Shown here one piece after another: positions 32,904 to 42,402 of a DNA stretch of 64,000 nt. The DNA lies in contig CAJNDS010002730.1 in assembly GCA_905221605.1 (NCBI GenBank), positions 217,001 to 281,000 on the forward strand, given 5' to 3'. Source of the stretch: Symbiodinium natans. Its lineage: Eukaryota; Sar; Dinophyceae; Suessiales; Symbiodiniaceae. Below the pieces are notes generated by a model. The model ran no database searches. It worked only from the letters and a program-made list of their open reading frames with translations, and had not been told where the DNA came from. Made by a program: the position numbers and the translations under genes. Positions within the stretch are counted from its first letter, which is position 1. Every line of letters starts with the position of its first letter.

Positions 32904-34853
32904 TGACGATGACGATGACCACCACGACGGCAACTACGAAGACCACTACGCTATTGTATCAGAGTTGAAGGCTTAATGAGGTTTAGTGTGCACCGGGCCC
33001 TGAAAGACGTGGAAGAGTAACACCCTCAGGGTTTGGGGGATTAGCACTGAAGGCTCAGGGGAATCTTACGGAATCCCATCCCGCACCTTAACGATTCTAG
33101 AGAAGCTTAACCTTACACGTCTTGAAGCCAAGCTCCCAATCCCCCTTTTCGAAACCAACCCTAAACCCTAAACCCTAAACCCTAAACCCTAAACCCTAAA
33201 CCCTAAACCATGTCAAATTCTCGCCTCCGGCCTGCCGAGATTTTGATCAACACCGGTGCCCTGCTGGCACGCTGGTGCAACGATCGCGTGAAGGCGCCTT
33301 TGGAGCTCTCCTTGGAGCCCTCCAGGGCTTGATGCCCTCAAGCCCTTGCATTTAGGGTTTAGGGTTTAGGGTTTAGGGTCTAGGGTTTAGGGTTTAGGGT
33401 TTAACGCCGAACGATATCCCAAACACCCCTACAGCAGAATCCTCATGCGCTTCGCTCCGGGCGTGCCTTTAGATGTCTGCCCTCCCTACAGCCCAGAGTG
33501 ATGCGGCTGCCTTGCTTGAGTTCTGGGATTTAGGGTTTAGGGTTTAGGGTTTTTGGGGCCTTTCTGTAGGTTGACGATGTTTTGACTGTACGGGGATGCT
33601 ACACGGTTCCAGGATGAGGCCCGAAAACCTAAGCGCATCTGTGCGAACTATGATACTATACATATATATATATATATGCTTATGTTTTACATACTTGGCA
33701 ATCCTAGTTTCCATGAGGCTCATCAAATCAGATTGAATTGAATCCCCTGAACGTTAACATGGTTGGGTCATGGCAAAGTGGCTTTCCTGCGGCGAAATGG
33801 CTGGTTGGAAGGCTAAAGCCCTAGTCTAGCCTGGTCGTGTACTAAGGCCAACTGTCTTTGCAAAGGATTTTGGGGCTTAGGACCTGTGAGAACAGCACAA
33901 CTATCCGGCTTCCTTTGCCTTCCCCTTGCCTTTTCTGTGAAGGCCACTCCTCACCGTGTGGTCTCGACGAACAACGAGCGAGTCTTGGCTTAGGAATTTG
34001 GGAGACCAGCTTGGAAGTGAAAGGTTGTGAAACACTCACTCAAAAGGGTTGGTGCTGAGGGTATCTGAACGATTCTTTTGCCTGTAGATGGAGGGCGTCC
34101 CAGCTTGTAGCAGTCGGATCTGCTAAAGCCGCCACTTTGCTTTGGAATTCACGAGTGAGGTGAGCAAGGAATGAGGTAGGGAAGGCGATTGCCTCCTGGA
34201 TCCGTGAGCCTCAACGACATCCATACCTTGATACCATGGCGAAGCGGACAGCCCCCTGATGTCAGAGCCCAAGCCCGAAAATATGCATCTCCGTTGCAAT
34301 TCCCTAAACCCTAAACCCTAAACCCTAAACCCTAAACCCTAAACCCTAAACCCTAAACCCTAAACCCTAAACCCTAATTTTAAGGGCCTAGGGGCCGAAA
34401 GTTGAAAGTCCAAGCGGCCAGGATACTCCATCGCCTTCTTCTGCGATCCGGACTCCACGGAGCCTCACAGTTAAATGCACGGTAGGGTTTAGGGTTTAGG
34501 GTTTAGGGTTTAGGGTTTACGGGGATGATCACAGGGACGTGAGGTTAAAATCCTTCTGCTGCCTCGGCCCTGCTTTGGAACAGCGTGCATCCTTCAGACC
34601 AAGCATTGCAGCCCAAAGAGCTTAAAACCCTAAACCCTAAACCCTAAACCCTAAACCCTAAACCCTAAACCCTAAACCCTAAACCCTAAACCCTAAACCC
34701 TAAACCCTAAACCCTAAACCCTAAACCCTAAACCCTAAACCTAGGAAACACGTGCCAGGATCCTAAGCCACAGCCCCTCAGCCCGCAAAGCCCCTCAAGG
34801 AGTTGGTCGAGGTCCTGCCAGACTCCGCGGCAGCACTGGGCAGGGATCAGCAT
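24738..34853 (+). CDS. 2-oxoglutarate/Fe(II)-dependent oxygenase (isopenicillin N synthase-like), multi-exon gene
   Basis: Phase-compatible exons: 24738-24821, 25280-25330, 26113-26184, 27619-27707, 28996-29065, 29580-29660, 30140-30176, (gap), 33240-33293, 33943-33979, 34422-34459 or 34461, 34800-34853. In order they give the N-terminal helix (SHGFVYAAGLIKPEVVTEAF), AFFSEGTDRDALQPLDP, NTGYGRMGGEAL with DLKE, DGFMPVATRVFDACCRGAL, TTLRMIHYP, the iron-binding HTD in GEHTDFGAVTLF, DGSPGLEARRPE, ILINTGALLARWCNDRVK, the distal iron His in ATPHRVV, then RYSIAFFCDPD with the R-x-S motif that binds 2-oxoglutarate. This is the complete core order of the DIOX_N/2OG-FeII_Oxy family, so a soluble non-haem iron oxygenase is well supported; the substrate is not. 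Donors mix GT (29066, 29661), GC (24822, 25331, 30177, 33294) and GA (33980); nearly all acceptors are AG followed by G. One short exon carrying the strand before ILINTG, and the first and last exons, are not certain. All catalytic residues are present, so the gene looks functional. Its introns hold telomere-type arrays, MITEs and another ORF. Confidence 0.9.
25350..25470. repeat. TTTAGGGCC 9-mer array
   Basis: About nine tandem copies of the variant TTTAGGGCC, then TCTAGGG and TTTAGGG forms. A private telomere-repeat variant homogenised at this one locus, inside an intron of the oxygenase gene. Confidence 0.9.
25471..26112. other. Intron stretch without assigned feature
   Basis: No arrays; several overlapping short open frames (for example 25677-26066) but no splice-supported exon before 26113. 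Part of a long intron of the oxygenase gene. Confidence 0.5.
26190..27384. other. Array-free intron stretch
   Basis: Contains the imperfect palindrome ggcttggctcttttgttcag-type sequence near 26265-26310 and an A-rich part (26700-27000) of different base composition. No gene is supported. Confidence 0.5.
27385..27499. mobile_element. MITE family B, uninterrupted copy
   Basis: Inverted-repeat element with ends like cataggggtatttcccc and gggtacccctattttcgg, containing a single ccccaaatagaatggaat. Related copies: 21704-21790, 39675-39870, 40845-40920 and 49401-49510 (the last two with gtttccgaaat and attttcgtaaac termini). Confidence 0.7.
29190..29355. repeat. CCCTAAGA 8-mer array
   Basis: About twenty units of CCCTAAGA, with a few CCCGAAGA and CCCTAGGA variants. 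It lies in the oxygenase intron before the HTD exon. Confidence 0.95.
29915..30075. repeat. TTTAGGG array
   Basis: More than twenty units with one short interruption; it lies in the intron between the HTD exon and the DGSPG exon. Confidence 0.95.
30799..30917. repeat. Imperfect tandem duplication
   Basis: cttgggccatggatgctctcttc occurs in near-identical form around 30837 and 30893, preceded each time by a(a/a)cggat(t/c)aga. A unit of about 55 bp, twice. Confidence 0.6.
31201..31590. repeat. CCCTAAAA 8-mer array
   Basis: About 45 units of CCCTAAAA, the longest array of one variant in the window, with two CCCTAAGA units inside. It lies in an oxygenase intron. Confidence 0.95.
31650..31670 (+). 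CDS. Tentative micro-exon of the 2OG oxygenase
   Basis: The oxygenase lacks the short segment (usually G-x-W-x-x-x-P) expected between the exon ending at 30176 and the one starting at 33240. After an AG at 31648-31649 the sequence reads GGWMPAH in the phase required by the preceding exon. The 3' border does not give the phase needed by the next exon, so this is only a candidate. Confidence 0.25.
31806..31900 (+). mobile_element. MITE family F copy
   Basis: Second copy of the element at 17058 with ataggggtcggaacacttac and atcccccaaaatcctactct. It lies in an intron of the oxygenase gene. Confidence 0.7.
32437..32976 (+). CDS. His/Gly-rich then Asp/Glu-rich low-complexity protein (179 aa)
   Basis: ATG at 32437, stop TAA at 32974-32976. 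After about 35 ordinary residues (ending KECKESFRPD) comes a GGC-CAC hexanucleotide repeat giving (GH)n, a junction HNHHNDHNHD, then GAC/GAG repeats giving a long D/E run, and finally HHDGNYEDHYAIVSELKA. His-rich and acidic tracts of this kind bind divalent metals, so a metal- or Ca-binding role is conceivable. The chemically coherent H-then-D/E reading and the unique C-terminus favour this frame. A rival frame from 32288 has a better-looking N-terminus (MFGKMEFQLEVVARALDAHL) but runs into Thr/Ala repeats. The ORF lies inside an oxygenase intron. Confidence 0.45.
32530..32905. repeat. Compound microsatellite: (GGCCAC)n then (GAC/GAG)n
   Basis: A hexanucleotide block of about 120 nt is followed by about 230 nt of trinucleotides alternating GAC and GAG. 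All six frames are open through most of it, so ORF length here has little evidential value. Confidence 0.95.
34622..34742. repeat. CCCTAAA array
   Basis: About seventeen perfect units, in the intron between the RYSIAFF exon and the VEVLPD exon. The TTTAGGG block at 34860-34945 begins just after the latter. Confidence 0.95.
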
Positions 34854-34969
34854 GTTCGGGGTTTAGGGTTTAGGGTTTAGGGCTTAGGGTTTAGGGTTTA
34901 GGGTTTAGGGCTTAGGGTTTAGGGTTTAGGGTTTAGGGGGTTTTGGGGTTCAGGTCTTTGGGCTTCCAG

Positions 34970-35056
34970 CGCTGTTTATCTATCGGATTTGAGCGCTTAG
35001 AGGGTTCCATAAAGCCCATAACGATGTATCCTGAAATCACCACCAGCACGGAGTAG
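34970..35056 (+). CDS. Candidate terminal exon of the 2OG oxygenase
   Basis: After cttccag an open frame of 28 codons contains GFERLEGSIKPITMYPEITT and ends in TAG at 35054-35056. Its phase matches the exon ending at 34853. The acceptor is AG followed by C rather than the usual G, and the sequence is not diagnostic of the family's C-terminus, so assignment rests on position and phase. Confidence 0.4.
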   Translation, partial: RCLSIGFERLEGSIKPITMYPEITTSTE

Positions 35057-35483
35057 TCGGACGTAATAATCGTTGGGCCATTCCGAACCTGCCAAGACCA
35101 AGAGGTGTGGGTTTAAGGTTTAGGATTTAGGGTTTAGGGTTTAGGGTTTAGTGTGTCTGTGTGTGTGCGTGTCTAGGACCCAGAGCAGGCCCTCGTTCAC
35201 TTTTTAGTGTTTAGGTTCCCTTTCCCCTTCAAGCCCAAAGCAAGGGCGTCCCCTGTATTCCTAGTAGGTTACTCTTAGGTGTGCGTGGAAGGGACAGGTT
35301 GGAAGCCCTAAACCCTAAACCCTGAACCCTAAACCCTAAACCCTAAACCCTAAACCCTAAACCCTAATCCCTTGGAAGCCCATGGTGTGGGGACTCTACG
35401 GATTCTAGGGCTCAAGGTTTCGCGATTTTGGGTCTGGAGGGAAGTCGCGGCTCGTGATTGCGAAGTTGGGCAAGCACCTTGGG

Positions 35484-35583
35484 GGTTGAAATGAACCCTA
35501 AAATTGGGGGTCATATACCCTATACTACTATAATTCCTATCAGGGTATATGAGCCATAAACCCTTTTAGGGTTCATTTTTGAG
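35484..35583. mobile_element. MITE family A copy
   Basis: gaaatgaaccctaaaattgg ... cccttttagggttcattt inverted repeat with the family core tataccctatactactata. It is near-complete. Confidence 0.75.
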
Positions 35584-36492
35584 GGTCTCGACATTTTGTG
35601 CTCTAAGGCCTGTTGAAGTTAGGATTGGGACGGTCCCAGCCTTGCGAGCCCTAGCCTGAGGAGTTTGCAGCCTCGGCGAAGGCAGATGACACTAAGCGCC
35701 TGTGACATGGAGAGGGTTTAGGGTTTAGGGTTTAGGGTTTAGGGTTTGGGGTTTAGGGTTTAGGGTTTAGGGTTTAGGTTTTAGGGTTTAGGGTTTAGGA
35801 TTTGGGGTTTAAGGCTTGGGGGTCTTCCTAGTACTTCTGGGAATATGGAGGCTTTGGGAATCAAGGACGCCCCAAGCCCCTTTGGGGTTCATGTGGTCCG
35901 CCAAGGTTCAAATTGTCTCCAAAAGGGCGCCCAAGCCCACCTTGAATCCCTAGTAGTAGAGTAGGGAGCCTTTAACCTTTGTGGGGTAGTATAATCCCTT
36001 TATAATCCCAAAGGTTAACCTTTAGTTCCCCCAGGTTACTGGACAAGTAGGCTTCTGGGAATTTGGAGGCTTTGGGAATCAAGGACACGTACCTCTCAGC
36101 CCCGAGAACAAGACTTGGTCACCAAACACGGCCCGAAGGAGAACGCAACTAGCCCAATGTGAGGGGGGAAGCCAAGGTACCCCCCCATCACGGCTGGTGA
36201 CTTCTTGCGAGCGTGCCTGAATGGGTCGCTTCTAGGCGCGTGGGAGCACGGCAAGGGCGTTTCAGATGGGTACTGCGGACTGGAGTAGCGTTGCTTTGAT
36301 TGTGGACTCAGGTGTCTCTTCACCAGTGTTTCGACTTCCCGCCACTGCCCTTCATAAACGTCGCCTCCCTAAACCCTTAACCTTCAACCCTAAACCCTAA
36401 ACCCCGAAAAAACCCGCAAAGTCCTTTCCGGCACGGGCGGCCGACCCAAGAATTTAAGAGGCAGGGCAGGGCTTCCCAGAGGGTTGGTTGAT

Positions 36493-36915
36493 TTAATTGC
36501 TATGCAGGTTAGGCAGTTGATGGAGACAGCCGCCCCCCTTTAGTTGGCTGAGATACGACGTGCTCGAACCTGCCACTGAAGCTTGCAACTGTGGCAACTG
36601 TGGCAACTGTGGCTTAGTCTCACGGGCCCCTAAAAAACCACATCCATGCAAGGCTCTATTGGGTGGCTCTTGGGTCCCTACAGTTACAGGGTTGAATGAA
36701 TAGCTGTCCGGACTCAGCACTGGCTTTGAATCCTGAACCTTCCAAAGTTCTGCGCAGACTTCGAACACAGAGTGTCTAAGGTCTTCCTTAGGGCGTCTTT
36801 CGGGGTCCCTGGGTGGGTCACTAGGGCGGGAGGCCTGCGCAATTTTCGGTTTCCAGGCAGGCTGCCAGGCTCCACATGCCCCCACCCCCCCCCCCCCCCC
36901 CGCCTGCCTTTTCAC
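36493..36915 (-). CDS. Possible minus-strand ORF, 140 aa
   Basis: An open frame reading SDPPRDPERRPKEDLRHSVF and later GCGFLGARETKPQLPQL. It contains a short internal repeat (QLPQLPQL, from a ggcaactgt tandem repeat at 36592-36612) and begins beside a poly-C/G tract. It lies in an array-free stretch. No family is recognised and no splice evidence exists. Confidence 0.25.
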   Translation of the reverse strand: MKRQAGGGGGVGACGAWQPAWKPKIAQASRPSDPPRDPERRPKEDLRHSVFEVCAELWKVQDSKPVLSPDSYSFNPVTVGTQEPPNRALHGCGFLGARETKPQLPQLPQLQASVAGSSTSYLSQLKGGGCLHQLPNLHSN

Positions 36916-37091
36916 GTTTTCTGTAAGGGAGGAGTGGGACTTGCCTCCCTAGAACCATCCAACACGCCGCCCCAAATCGGTAGATCGTACCTGTTCAATC
37001 CTTGAACCTTCAAGGCCCAACCCCAACAAGGTTTAGGGCTTAGGGCTCAGGGTTAGGGCCTAAGGCTTAGGGTTTTGTGCTTTTGGCAAAG

Positions 37092-37190
37092 GGTTTGGGG
37101 TTTGGGGTTTAGGGTTTAGGGTTTAGGGTTTAGGGTTTAGGGTTTAGGGTTTAGGGTTTAGGGTTTAGGGTTTAGGGTTTAGGGTTTAGG
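37092..37190. repeat. TTTAGGG array
   Basis: About fourteen perfect units; the next 1.7 kb to the right contains no arrays. Confidence 0.95.
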
Positions 37191-37203
37191 GAGACCTCGA
37201 AAC

Positions 37204-37247
37204 CTTGGAGGCCAAGTCGGTGAGGAGGCTCAGCGTGCCCTCGTCGT
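37204..37247 (-). CDS. Possible minus-strand exon
   Basis: On the minus strand ccactctcag precedes DEGTLSLLTDLASK and a GT donor, ending phase 0. The plus strand is also open (LEAKSVRRLSVPSSSESG), so strand is not certain. Confidence 0.3.
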
Positions 37248-37259
37248 CTGAGAGTGGCC

Positions 37260-38935
37260 ACGAAGGTCTTTGCGCCCTCCCCCCTCAAAGCCCTGCCCAT
37301 GAGGTGCCTTGCGCCTCTCGTCAGGGGGGGTAGGGTTCAGGGCGTATGGTTTCTTGAGCCTGGCCTTGACTAGGCTCGTGGACATGCCTGAGCATTTCTG
37401 TTTTGCCGGAATGTGTTGTAGCTTTCTGCTATGCTGTTGACATGGCCGGAACCCTGCAATGTCCACACCGGGATCCGAAGTTGCCCCAACTTTTGTCTTC
37501 TGGGATCCGTGCTTGGCGATCCCACGCATGTCACTCCCGCTGTTGAGGCGTGCGTCACCGGAGGACCGGCAAAAGAAAAAGGGCCATGTCTTGCTAAATG
37601 GAGGCTTGAGGGTGCGCTTAGGGATCCCTCGAATCTGCAATCAAGGCTTCACAAGCGTATTCGCTTTCCACCGTCCGTCCCTTGTCACCTCTAAACACTG
37701 CGCAGACTTGCAAATGGCTCGAGCTGCCGGGCTTAAACCTAACAGCCCCACCCTACAGCGGCGAAGGTGAACTCTGAACTGATAAGTGTCAAGAGCTTAA
37801 CATTTTTGAGGCTTAAGACTTCGTTGAGTCTCATGAGTTTAGGCCCCAGATTGAGGCATTCTACAACATCCAACAAAGTGGCTTTGAGAGCCTAGGGTGG
37901 TAGACCTGTGCGGCATTCGGGCATACACGCTAGCCCCCTCAACCCTATAGCTGATTAAACCATTCTACGGTTTATGCTTGGGCGGGCGGGGGGGGGGGGG
38001 GGGTGGCGAAATCGGAAAGTGGGAGCTCATTCTGCTTTGAGAGATCCTCCAAGCTTTGAAGCTTCAGAATTCCTTCAGCTCCTTAGGTGTTTCAGCGTCT
38101 TTGACACCTTGTTGGGGCGCGTTAGGCGCAAAAAGTCAAGTTATTTAGTGTCAAATGTTCCTGAAGGTTTCACAACACTGCGAAGGTCATGGACCTCACA
38201 AGACTGCCAGGCAGTCCTTCTGGGTTCTTTGTTGGCACAGGGCTGCGGAACGAAACAACACAACCCTTGAAGGCAGATAGCCGTAGAGGTCCTATAGGAA
38301 TGTTCAGGATGAACCCTGTGAGGGTTGTGTGCGCGTCAAGCTTTGCGGAATGGAGACGCCTCTCCCTGGCATTTTATCGCCACGACGACGGTGCATGGCA
38401 AGCGCAACTTACGGGGGAGCAGGATCCATGGCCCAAAAAGTGACACAACAGTTCGGCACTTCACGGGCCGGAGGCAGGAGAGCCATTCAAACCACGGGGG
38501 TGTGCGTGGGGGACGCAGGCGGGATGCGCACGGAGCCGAGGTGGGAGCGCGATGTTGATCACGGAATGTGTCACGGCACGTAAGTGGGAGCACTCTTTCA
38601 AAGCCCGACTTCGATGCTTCCCGAGCAGGGCTTTGGACCGCGGGGAGAGAGCACGGTCCGAGGCCCATAAGCCGGGGTAGCCCTCTCTACTTCACGCGGA
38701 GTATGCCCACAGGACCGAGGCGAGAGCGCAAGCGTGAAGAGATGAAAAGGATTGAGACGAGGGCACGACTTGTCACGACGACGCCAGTTGATTTTGCTAT
38801 GAAAATCCGTGACCCCCAAAGTCTGCAACCGATCCAGAACGAGAGCTGCGCTAGGCGAGGGCCACGGAATTGGGCCGCGGGTGCTGCGCATTCACAGCAA
38901 CCCCATCCTCCTTACTTGTGTCGTTGGAACCGCGC
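37260..38935. other. Array-free stretch, no gene assigned
   Basis: Several 60-130-codon frames overlap on both strands without a winner. A poly-G run lies at 37988-38002. Nothing was recognised. Confidence 0.5.
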
Positions 38936-39472
38936 AGTGTTTAGGGTTTAGGGTTTATATAGGTTTTGGAGCAACCCACCCAAAACCTTAAATCGTACAT
39001 GGCACATCGGCGTAGAAAGCTGATCAGCAGCTCGCGCTGAGGCATGTCCGCCAAGATGTCCGAGGTCGCAGCGCCCTCGAGTTCTCAGGAGTTTAGCGCA
39101 TGAGAGCATGAGGGCCATAAGGCTCCAGATTGAGGATTTTGGGCTTTGGGGGTTGAGCGTGTTGAGTTCAGGGGGTTTGGGTTGGGCAAGAAAGCATGGC
39201 CGATGGCGCTGCGCGACGCCGAAAAGGAAACCGAAGCAATCTTGCCAGACCTGCCTAAACTCAAAAGGAAGGGGTCTGCTCAACCCTTCGATTTAGGTTC
39301 GCGCAAGCTTGCTTTAAACAGCATCAACGCCATCAAGAGGAAGTGCTTCGAAAGAACTACGAATCCTTGTCGTTATCTGCGCACTGTGTTAGCAGGGTAG
39401 TGAGCTAAACCCGAAGCCCTAAACCCTAAACCCTTTATTGATCCCTTTATAGGGGGGCCCAAACTCCTGGAG

Positions 39473-39506
39473 GCGAGGCCGGGACCTGCGACAAGCGACT
39501 CCACAG
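39473..39506 (+). CDS. Possible micro-exon
   Basis: Acceptor ctcctggag and a GC donor at 39507 enclose EAGTCDKRLH. It is wedged between CCCTAAA and TTTAGGG arrays, as the better exons are. Confidence 0.3.
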
Positions 39507-39513
39507 GCGCCTT

Positions 39514-39525
39514 AGGGTTTAGGGT

Positions 39526-39564
<39 letters not shown>

Positions 39565-39640
39565 GGTTTAGGGTTTAGGGTTTAGGGTTTAGGGTTTAGG
39601 GTTTAGGGTTTAGGGTTTAGGGTTTAGGGTTTAGGAGCCC
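39514..39640. repeat. TTGAGGG then TTTAGGG array
   Basis: Six TTGAGGG units are followed by about eleven TTTAGGG units, another sharp variant boundary. Confidence 0.95.
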
Positions 39641-39674
39641 TCCGGCTCGGAAGGGTCAAGCGCTTCTGATATGG

Positions 39675-39870
39675 GCACTTCCCAAAATAGGGGCACGCCC
39701 TTCTATCCCCCCAAATAGAACCCTAAACCCTAAACCCTAAACCCTAAACCCTAAACCCCGGTTTAGGGTTTAGGGTTTAGGGTTTAGGGTTTAGGGTTTA
39801 GGGGAATAGAATCAGAATCCCTGAAAGGGACCCCCAAGAAGGGTACCCCTCTGCTCGGAAAATCCCATGT
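39675..39870. mobile_element. MITE (family B) interrupted by a palindromic telomere-repeat block
   Basis: The outer sequence (cccaaaataggggcacgccc ... gggtacccctctgctcggaa) matches the inverted-repeat element at 27385-27499. The middle, 39721-39804, is (CCCTAAA)5 CCCCGG (TTTAGGG)6 plus G, a near-perfect hairpin. AATAGAA stands on both sides of it (39714-39720 and 39805-39811) but only once in the related copy. Confidence 0.8.
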
Positions 39871-40844
39871 TGTTGTGGACTCCTCATGCCGGATTCGTGC
39901 CCGATTCGGTGTTCGACTTTTGTCTGGGCACTTTCGGAAGATCCTGCCAGGTCTAGGGAAAGGATGTAGGGCCCGGAGTTTTTTCGGGGAATTGTGAGAG
40001 GACCCTATATAAGCCCGAAGAGGAACCCTTTCTGCGGTGGTTTTCAGGTTTCATGGGGTTTCAAAGCGCAGAAAGCTTCCACCATGCCCTCTCCCGCAAC
40101 CAACCCGCCCACATGCAATCGGGCTTATTTGAGCTCCTGAAACACGTAGATCTCAAATTCTATGGCCGAAGCCAGGCAACACGCAGACGCAAACTGACTA
40201 CGCCAAATCCAAAAGCCGAATGGCCCCCCCTAACAAAAAGCCTTCACCCCCGCGAGCCCGAAAACCCCAAATCCTAAACCCTAAACCCTAAGCCCTAAAC
40301 CCTAAACCCTAAACCCTAAATCCTGCTAATGGAGCTCCAAGTCATAAATGGCCTTTGTAAGGGCCCCACATTTTTTCGGCATTTCTGGGCCACCCCATGA
40401 CTTGGCCCGAGGAAGGCCCCGAGAGGCCCAAGGCCCGTGCCTGAGACCAACAGCCTTGTAGGGTTTAGGGTGTTGGGGGTTGGGGTTTAGGGTTTAGGGT
40501 TTAGGGTTTGGGGTTTAGGGTTTGGGGTTTGGGGTTTGGGGTTTGGGGTTTGGGGTTTAGGGTTTGCAGTGTTTCGGGTTTGTAGGGTTTAGGGTTTAGG
40601 GCCCAGGGTCCAGGGCTTGTTGGGGTGTCGGGGGGCCCCCGATTTGAGGGGTGCCCGGACATTTTGCGGTTGCACCTGGCAGGGGAGGTGGCTTAGGGTT
40701 TCGAAGTTGAGGGTGCCGGTTCAAACTCGACCTGCTTAGCCCGTAGAGGCTCCCAGTGTCGGATGTGCATGCAAGACATGTAGCCAGTTAAAGCCCTTGT
40801 CCACCATAGTCTCCTGCCACAGATAAAAGGTGAACGAAATGTGG

Positions 40845-40920
40845 AGGTTTCCGAAATCGGGGTACCTTCTTCCCTACTATTTGGGGGTCTATATTAGTGG
40901 TCCCCTTATTTTCGTAAACC
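40845..40920. mobile_element. MITE family B/H copy
   Basis: Same termini as 49401-49510 (gtttccgaaatcggggtacc ... ccttattttcgtaaac) with a shorter middle. It lies in an array-free intergenic stretch. Confidence 0.7.
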
Positions 40921-41371
40921 CCAATATCTGCTTTAGGCTAAATTCAGCATCGAGGCTCCGCGAGCTCGAGCTTTTCGGAGGGGCTGCCGGGATCTTAGCT
41001 TCAGATCTAGAAGGTTGGTGGCTTCTGCGGCGATCTACTATTTGCTGAAGAACCCCAAAATAGCCCCTACATTGCCCTTATGTAAACGGAAGAATGTGTC
41101 ATTGTGTTTTGTTTTTTTTTCTTTTGCGGGGAGGGGTTCTTAAGCAAATAGTGGCTGTAGGGCTTTTTTGTACCCTGGGCGCTAGACCCTGAAGCGCGAG
41201 AACCCGACACGGTGAAAGAGATGGTTTTTCTGGAGCATGGTGAATATGCGCTGGTCCCCTAAAGCTTATAGAGCCTAGAGCGCCACACCGAAGGGGGTTT
41301 TGGGATTAAGGGCTAAACCCCAACAAGACACCCGTCCAAAAGCTCTAGAATCAAGCCTGCTTTTTTGGGCT

Positions 41372-41485
41372 TGCTAGGTCTTTCAGTGGGCCCTTTTTCC
41401 CTTTTTGGGGCTTTGGGCTCCTCATAAAGCTACCTTGTACCAAAAAGGGAGACCTTATTATTCCTAGGTTATTGGGGATCCTAGC
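41372..41485. mobile_element. MITE family G copy
   Basis: gctaggtctttcagtgggcc ... cctaggttattggggatcct, with the same ccctttttccctttttggg core as 23104-23221. Confidence 0.65.
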
Positions 41486-41503
41486 ACTTTCAACCCGGAG
41501 CCC

Positions 41504-41870
41504 TAAACCCTAAACCCTAAACCCTAAACCCTAAACCCTAAACCCTAAACCCTAAACCCTAAACCCTAAACCCTAAACCCTAAACCCTAAACCCTAAACC
41601 CTAAACCCTAAACCACACATCCCAACCGTCCTCAACGGCCCAAAAACCTGAAGCACTGTTTGCTGCACGATGGAGGTCCTGGGGCATCGAGGACCGAACG
41701 GGGGCCGCCTAGGGTTTAGGGTTTAGGGTTTAGGGTTTAGGGTTTAGGGTTTAGGGTTTAGGGTTTAGGGTTTAGGGTTGAGGGTTTAGGGTTTAGGGTT
41801 GAGGGTTGAGGGTTGAGGGTTTAGGGTTTAGGGTTTAGGGTTTTGCGTTGAGGGTTTAGGGTTTAGGGAA
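41504..41870. repeat. Opposed CCCTAAA and TTTAGGG arrays around a ~95-nt island
   Basis: CCCTAAA (41504-41614) and TTTAGGG (41711-41870) face each other, so the flanks can pair as a long hairpin. The island between may be an exon. Confidence 0.9.
41653..41711 (+). CDS. Possible terminal exon
   Basis: Between two large arrays the plus strand reads ALFAARWRSWGIEDRTGAA then TAG. The minus strand also offers a short exon (DLHRAANSAS before a GT donor). The plus reading is longer and more protein-like. Confidence 0.3.
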
Positions 41871-42147
41871 GCCTCTTTGTTGTGGTTCTTGTGTTGTTTG
41901 GGGGCCTGGGAAAACAGGGTTTTGGGGACTCGCCACGAGGCGGGCTCTGCAGCTTACTGTGTCCGCTGGGGCTGTAACCCTACCGGGAAACACCGGAAAC
42001 CCGTACCCGTACCTTAAGCTTGAGACCTTGGTTGCATGACTTCATACCCCGGAGAACGGTTGCTATTCAAGCTGCAACGTGCGGGGCTTAGGGTTTAGGG
42101 TTTAGGGTTTCGGGTTTCGGGTTTAGGGTCTAGGGTTTAGGGTTTAG

Positions 42148-42209
42148 GGTTCCATGACTTGCAACTCGAAAAAGCCCGCCAAGTGGCGAACAGACCTCTC
42201 ACGCGTCCT
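42148..42209 (+). CDS. Exon, unrecognised
   Basis: A TTTAG array end acts as acceptor; 20 codons follow (FHDLQLEKARQVANRPLTRP), then a GTAGTC donor at 42210. Phase 2 start, phase 0 end. The CCCTAAA array beginning about 25 nt downstream is in the opposite orientation. Confidence 0.45.
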
Positions 42210-42325
42210 GTAGTCACTGTAGTCACTTTAGTCCTAAACCCTAAACCCTAAACCCTAAACCCTAAACCCTAAACCCTAAACCCCAAGCTGATCCTCCACA
42301 GAGAGGCCTGTGCAGACTGCGCGGG

Positions 42326-42402
42326 GGGGGTTACCATCGTATAATTGCAAAGGGACCCTAAGGGAATATGAGGAGTACGTATTCCGACCCCTCTATGATC
42401 CT
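42326..42402 (-). mobile_element. MITE family F copy, reversed and shortened
   Basis: ggaatatgaggagtacgtat followed by tccgacccctctatgat matches the complement of the 17058 copy. Confidence 0.6.

Noticed and set aside
32679-32933. Poly-Ser and Val/Leu-rich frames on the minus strand of the GAC/GAG repeat
   Set aside because: They are shadows of the trinucleotide repeat; no unique flanking sequence supports them.
40335-40434. Minus-strand terminal exon (GQVMGWPRNAEKMWGPYKGHL region)
   Set aside because: The plus strand is also open with a stop, and the acceptor is weak; left unassigned.
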